A DNA stretch of 19,350 bases from assembly GCA_021817755.1 (NCBI GenBank), contig JAKAGC010000006.1, forward strand, positions 1-19,350, given 5' to 3'. The translations under genes and the position numbers were made by a program. How positions within the stretch are numbered: position 1 is the stretch's first letter; each line of letters begins with the position of its first letter. This stretch comes from Acidobacteriota bacterium (GTDB lineage: Bacteria; Acidobacteriota; Aminicenantia; UBA2199). The notes under the pieces were generated by a model. The model was not told where the DNA came from, ran no database searches, and saw only the letters and a list, made by a program, of their open reading frames with translations. Below are positions 16,173-19,350 of this stretch, piece after piece.

Positions 16173-16481
16173 GTGACTAAGGAAATAAAAGCGAATTCTC
16201 CTGTGAATTCTATTAAAATATCGTCTTTAGTTAATTCGGTTTACTATTTTTTAAATTGGGTTTATATAGTTGAAAATCAAAGTGAATATCGATTAATAGT
16301 AGCTCATAAGAAGGAAATTCTTTACAATAATTCTTATAAAACGTTAAAAGGCGCACGAATTGCTTTTTCCAGACTTTTTAAAAACCGCCGCTGGAAGGGC
16401 GAATTCAAAACGGAGTGGAGTTTTTTTTATGAACCGGAGTCTAAATGGCTAATTCGTCACAGTAGCTTAATTGACTTCTAG
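16173..16481 (+). CDS. Small basic, aromatic-rich protein of unknown function
   Basis: I do not recognise this 102-residue protein. It has no signal peptide or clear membrane helix, though residues 18-33 (SLVNSVYYFLNWVYIV) are hydrophobic. It is rich in Lys/Arg and in Tyr, Phe and Trp. The segment SYKTLKGARIAFSRLFKNRRWKG looks like a positively charged helix that might touch nucleic acid. The reading frame is credible: a GTG start with GGAGG five bases upstream, and a promoter with an operator-like dyad. Its TAG stop is interleaved with the TAG of the convergent XRE gene through a shared CTAG, a four-base tail-to-tail overlap. Linkage to the XRE regulators is positional only. Confidence 0.7.
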   Translation: MTKEIKANSPVNSIKISSLVNSVYYFLNWVYIVENQSEYRLIVAHKKEILYNNSYKTLKGARIAFSRLFKNRRWKGEFKTEWSFFYEPESKWLIRHSSLIDF

Positions 16482-16915
16482 TCTTTTTCTAATTCGCCAG
16501 GTTTTAATTTAGATTTCGGTTCATATGCATACATATTCTCGATTTGTTCTTTATTCTTGAATTTGTATTCCATAAAAAATCCCAATACTGCGTGTCTAAC
16601 CATTGGAATACGCTCCATGTGAACTAAAAGATCCCTGATTTCTTCTCCATCATCACCCAAATACCCATTTGCCATAACCCCTTGTTCATGATACATGGAC
16701 CCTTTATTACAGATTAACCAATCGAGGGAGACATTGAATTTGTTCCTGAGAGTGTTTAATATAGTAGATCCTGGGAAAATCTCGCCTTTTTCGATTCGTG
16801 AGTAATTCGCCCTACCGATATCAAAGAATTCTACCATTTGATCTTGAGTGTAGCCCAATGTTTTTCTAACCTTCCTCATCCGAATTCCGATTTCTTTTCG
16901 AAGTGTTTCTTTCAT
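16478..16915 (-). CDS. XRE-family helix-turn-helix regulator, copy 1
   Basis: A cytosolic DNA-binding protein of 145 aa. Residues 8-67 form an XRE/Cro-CI helix-turn-helix (RKVRKTLGYTQDQMVEFF, then IGRANYSRIEKGE as recognition helix, then FNVSLDWLI). A second conserved block (about 91-120, EEIRDLLVHMERIPMVRHAV followed by LGFFMEYKFK) is shared with the paralogue at 17204-17680 but is not a domain I can name; it may dimerise or bind a ligand. By eye the HTH parts of the two are about two-thirds identical. The ATG has AAGGAGA about ten bases upstream. The promoter at 17073-17101 would give a leader of about 150 nt containing the inverted repeat at 17016-17044. Targets are unknown; autoregulation is likely for the family. 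Confidence 0.88.
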   Translation of the reverse strand: MKETLRKEIGIRMRKVRKTLGYTQDQMVEFFDIGRANYSRIEKGEIFPGSTILNTLRNKFNVSLDWLICNKGSMYHEQGVMANGYLGDDGEEIRDLLVHMERIPMVRHAVLGFFMEYKFKNKEQIENMYAYEPKSKLKPGELEKD

Positions 16916-17015
16916 TTTGTGGGAATCTCCTTATATTGCGATAAAATTTTGGAATTGATTTTATTGTGCGAGAAAATATCTTTGATGCTAAAAATGTTAA
17001 CCTTAACCACTCTCT

Positions 17016-17044
17016 CCATGGAAATAAAATTGGTTTTTCCATGG
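17016..17044. other. Inverted repeat in the leader of XRE copy 1
   Basis: CCATGGAAA (17016-17024) and TTTCCATGG (17036-17044) are exact reverse complements separated by 11 bases. They lie between the predicted transcription start (near 17066) and the XRE1 start codon. This could be an operator half-site pair or an RNA stem in the leader. Confidence 0.55.
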
Positions 17045-17072
17045 TCACTTTTTTTCATCTTTTGTTGTAAAT

Positions 17073-17101
17073 AATATAACCCAACTTTGACTAAAAATCA
17101 A
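17073..17101 (-). promoter_or_regulatory. Candidate promoter of XRE copy 1
   Basis: On the minus strand TTGATT (17096-17101) is followed after 17 bases by TATATT (17073-17078). The -10 and its flank GTTATATT are the same as in the promoter of XRE copy 2. A 10-bp palindrome, ATACCGGTAT (17142-17151), lies about 40 bases upstream of the -35. Confidence 0.5.
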
Positions 17102-17203
17102 TAGATTTGGACATCACAAAAGTACAATCTTTTCTTAAAATATACCGGTATTTATTTGCGAATTATTTGATGATAAGAATTGAAGAAACTAGTTTAATCA
17201 CAC

Positions 17204-17680
17204 TCATTCCATTTTAGTTTCCTCATGTCTCCTTATCGGTTGATTTTCTTTCAGAGATTTTTGAATGATTTCATCATACTTCAATTTGTATTCCAGGAAA
17301 AATCCCAGCACAGCATGTTTAACCATTGGAACATTTTTCATATAAGAAAGAAGTTCAAGAATTTCCTCCCTATATTCGATGTTCCCTTTCCCAGTATTCT
17401 CTCCAGCAGAAAAACTTTCAGTTTCCCGAATAAACATCTTCCCGATATCGGCAATTAGCCAATCCAGGGAGACATCAAACTTAGTTCTCAAAGTATGAAG
17501 CACGGTTGGATTCGGCCATACTTCTCCATTTTCAATACGTGAATAATTTGCTCGTCCGATATCGAAATAAGAAACAAGCTCTGTCTGCGTATACCCAAGA
17601 GCTTTTCGTACTTTCCAGATCTTTCTTCCGATTTCTTTCGTTAAGTCGACTTTCTTTTTCTTGTCGTTATGATTTACCAT
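17204..17680 (-). CDS. XRE-family helix-turn-helix regulator, copy 2
   Basis: Paralogue of the gene at 16478-16915, in the same orientation; 158 aa. A short lysine-rich head (NHNDKKKKVD) precedes the helix-turn-helix (about 14-76; WKVRKALGYTQTELVSYFDI, RANYSRIENGE, FDVSLDWLI). A variable linker rich in Ser, Gly and Glu leads to the shared C-terminal block (about 104-134, EEILELLSYMKNVPMVKHAV followed by LGFFLEYKLK). The tail (ENQPIRRHEETKME) differs from copy 1. The pair probably arose by tandem duplication followed by divergence of tails and linkers, which could yield heterodimers or different ligands. The ribosome site (AAGAG) is weak. Its own promoter lies at 17725-17753. No toxin-like partner is adjacent, so this is not an obvious antitoxin. 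Confidence 0.88.
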   Translation of the reverse strand: MVNHNDKKKKVDLTKEIGRKIWKVRKALGYTQTELVSYFDIGRANYSRIENGEVWPNPTVLHTLRTKFDVSLDWLIADIGKMFIRETESFSAGENTGKGNIEYREEILELLSYMKNVPMVKHAVLGFFLEYKLKYDEIIQKSLKENQPIRRHEETKME

Positions 17681-17724
17681 TTTCTTGCTCTTTATTCGTG
17701 TTTTTTTTTATTTAAAGCAGTTAC

Positions 17725-17753
17725 AATATAACTCAAATTGAAAATAAATTCAA
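17725..17753 (-). promoter_or_regulatory. Candidate promoter of XRE copy 2
   Basis: On the minus strand TTGAAT (17748-17753) is followed after 17 bases by TATATT (17725-17730). GCAAGAAA (17754-17761), next to the -35, and its complement TTTCTTGC (17681-17688), next to the start codon, bracket the leader as an 8-bp inverted repeat. A start near 17718 gives a leader of about 40 nt. Confidence 0.5.
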
Positions 17754-17860
17754 GCAAGAAAAAAAAATATTGATCACACCTCAAAAGTCATTTCATTAAA
17801 CCAAAAACAAACACCATATATTATTTCTTGCAATTAAATTTTCCAATGAAAACGGTAAAA

Positions 17861-18955
17861 TTATTTGTTTCCCGGATAACTGATTCTTAATAAATCTCCA
17901 ATATTCTTAAATGGTGTGGGCGGATTAAGATGGTGAGCAAGAAAATCATAGATTTCCAGTCGTATTTTTTTAGCCATCATTGTATCCAATCGATCAAAAC
18001 TATGTCCACCTGGAGCATCTTGAAAAATTTTATAATCAAATTTCTTTCCTTCTGCTTTAAGCGATTTAATTAAATGTTCGACTTCCAATACATTTACATC
18101 TTCATCATTTGTATTAGTGTGAATAAGAAGAGGGGTTTGTAATTTTTCCGCATTCCAGGCAGGAGACCGTCTACGATATTCTGCTACATTTTCACTTGCA
18201 TCTTTTCCAATATGATAAGGTGCAGAATATAAATCACGATATGATTGAGAAGAATAACCCATCCGAGCTACCAGGTCACTTACAGGGACTCCGGCAAACG
18301 CTACTTTATAATCTTTGGGATAGTTGAAAATATTCATTAATGTAATCAAACCGCCATGGCTCCAACCAAGTATTCCTACCCGGTCTTTATCAAGAAAACT
18401 ATAATTTTCCAACATATAATCCCGTGCAGCATGCACGTCTTCAATTTCTAAACCACCGTAATCAATCGCTTCAAATGTTTCCGACCCATAACCGGTACTT
18501 CCACGAAACTCGGGAGCAATAACAGCATACCCTTGCCCGATTAATTCTCTAACAATATGAGTATAGTATGTACTAAAATTGCTATGCACTCCCCCATGAG
18601 GAAATACAACAAAGGGATATGTTTTCTGCCCGGTAATTTTCTTCGGGATAAAAACATAAGAATAAAAACGAACCGGATTTTTAGCTCCCATAGCTGTTGG
18701 ATTTTCAACTTTTGCCAGTGGTGGGCCATAATGACGAACTTTATCGATATAAGCAATATCCCCTACTTTGTTATACCATAAAATATCGTCCGAAACTTTT
18801 TCCAGCATATCGAGCCGGTGATTCAAACTTTCATATTTTCGTTCAAGACTTTTTAGTACTTCATCGTTTGACTCACCATAAAAAGTGAGAGTTCCTAATA
18901 ATCCAAAAATAATAATTAAAATAATTCCACGAATTAAGAATGCATTGTTTTTCAT
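17861..18955 (-). CDS. Exported alpha/beta hydrolase, prolyl oligopeptidase (S9)-like
   Basis: Residues 7-26 (LIRGIILIIIFGLLGTLTFY) form a signal peptide or membrane anchor, followed by a short coiled region (about 30-58), so the enzyme probably faces the periplasm. The alpha/beta hydrolase domain has the oxyanion loop FPHGGVHSNF (118-127), the PEFRGSTGYG block (148-157) and the nucleophile elbow GWSHGG with S199. The likely acid is D284 in NTNDEDVN and the base is H318 in GGHSFD. This matches the catalytic half of S9 peptidases such as acylaminoacyl peptidase, but the N-terminal beta-propeller is missing. It may therefore be a peptidase or an esterase. GGAG lies eight bases before the ATG. 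It starts 30 bases after the pyrG stop, so the two may be co-transcribed. Confidence 0.88.
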   Translation of the reverse strand: MKNNAFLIRGIILIIIFGLLGTLTFYGESNDEVLKSLERKYESLNHRLDMLEKVSDDILWYNKVGDIAYIDKVRHYGPPLAKVENPTAMGAKNPVRFYSYVFIPKKITGQKTYPFVVFPHGGVHSNFSTYYTHIVRELIGQGYAVIAPEFRGSTGYGSETFEAIDYGGLEIEDVHAARDYMLENYSFLDKDRVGILGWSHGGLITLMNIFNYPKDYKVAFAGVPVSDLVARMGYSSQSYRDLYSAPYHIGKDASENVAEYRRRSPAWNAEKLQTPLLIHTNTNDEDVNVLEVEHLIKSLKAEGKKFDYKIFQDAPGGHSFDRLDTMMAKKIRLEIYDFLAHHLNPPTPFKNIGDLLRISYPGNK

Positions 18956-18985
18956 GTTAATTACTCCAGAAATTAAAAATAAATT

Positions 18986-19350
18986 TTATTGCCGTGTTTT
19001 TTTATAATCAAAAGCCGCTTTTATAAATGAAACGAAAAGAGGGTGCGGCTGTAAAGGTCGTGATTTAAATTCGGGATGGAATTGACATCCAATAAACCAG
19101 GGATGCTCCGGTAATTCTATCATTTCGACAAGATCTCTTTCTGGGTTTTTTCCACTTATAACCATACCATTTTCTTCCAGTATACTTTCAAATCGAGGAA
19201 CGAATTCATACCTGTGGCGATGTCTTTCATAAATTTTATCCTGATCGTAGATTTTATGGCAATGAGTATCTTTTTTTAGAATACAGGAAAATTCACCCAG
19301 TCGCATATTATGTCCCATTTCTTCAGTATTAATAAGTTCCCGTAGCTTTA
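18986..19350 (-). CDS. pyrG: CTP synthase, C-terminal part (gene continues past the right edge)
   Basis: Amidates UTP to CTP using glutamine. Only the last 120 or so residues, the end of the glutamine amidotransferase domain, are in the window; the frame stays open to base 19350. GHNMRLGEF, ERHRHRYEFV and the closing GCQFHPEFKSRPLQPHPLFV are diagnostic. The His and Glu of FHPEF complete the amidotransferase triad, whose cysteine lies outside. The first visible ATG is internal, not the start. The hydrolase gene follows 30 bases downstream. Confidence 0.96.
   Translation of the reverse strand, partial: KLRELINTEEMGHNMRLGEFSCILKKDTHCHKIYDQDKIYERHRHRYEFVPRFESILEENGMVISGKNPERDLVEMIELPEHPWFIGCQFHPEFKSRPLQPHPLFVSFIKAAFDYKKTRQ

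Noticed and set aside
16173..16915. Toxin-antitoxin pair (orphan protein plus XRE1)
   Set aside because: The genes are convergent, not a tight co-directional pair, the orphan resembles no toxin I know, and XRE1 has a second copy with no such neighbour.
17142..17195. Attachment site or integration scar near ATACCGGTAT and AAACTAGTTT
   Set aside because: There is no integrase, tRNA or direct repeat nearby; the palindromes are short and may be operators or chance.

Overview
This 19.35 kb AT-rich window reads as a bacterial chromosome segment carrying mostly housekeeping and signalling genes. No tRNA, rRNA, CRISPR array, transposase or phage gene was seen. The organism is probably a Gram-negative, respiring bacterium. 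It has a four-subunit succinate dehydrogenase with a two-subunit membrane anchor, cobalamin-dependent methionine synthase, sigma-54 and FHA signalling, and a c-di-GMP enzyme. The helical-repeat protein and the two XRE regulators remind me of proteins from Acidobacteriota, Aminicenantes and deltaproteobacterial groups. That placement is a weak guess from memory.

Layout, left to right. (1) The window opens inside a gene for an FHA-GAF-AAA+-Fis sigma-54 activator (+). (2) It converges on a full-length metH (-). (3) An 813-bp divergent intergenic region follows, holding an array of fifteen degenerate 21-bp tandem repeats; this is the most unusual non-coding structure here. (4) A two-gene unit (+) encodes an RluA-like pseudouridine synthase and a DJ-1/PfpI protein, joined by a 4-bp ATGA overlap. 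(5) A single ilvE (-) has a near-consensus sigma-70 promoter. (6) The sdhCDAB operon (-) has clear Shine-Dalgarno sites, and sdhC starts with TTG. (7) A divergent membrane-bound GGDEF diguanylate cyclase (+) may be read from a leaderless transcript. (8) A two-gene unit (-) pairs a RodZ-like HTH/transmembrane protein with a helical-repeat protein of unknown function, again overlapping by ATGA. (9) An AT-rich regulatory segment holds a 102-residue orphan protein (+) and two paralogous XRE regulators (-). The promoters and inverted repeats here look like control sites. (10) The window ends with a secreted or membrane-anchored S9-type hydrolase (-) and the 3' end of pyrG (CTP synthase, -), which runs off the edge.

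How the genes fit together. MetH, IlvE and PyrG supply methionine, branched-chain amino acids and CTP. Sdh links the TCA cycle to the quinone pool, probably with two haem b judging from four transmembrane histidines. The sigma-54 activator, the GGDEF protein and the XRE pair are separate regulatory inputs. Nothing physically ties them into one system.

No single element can be declared a new system from sequence alone. The best candidates for follow-up are the 21-bp dyad-containing repeat array, the XRE1/XRE2/orphan-protein cluster with shared promoter architecture, the RodZ-like/helical-repeat pair, and intergenic hairpins that lack U-tracts.
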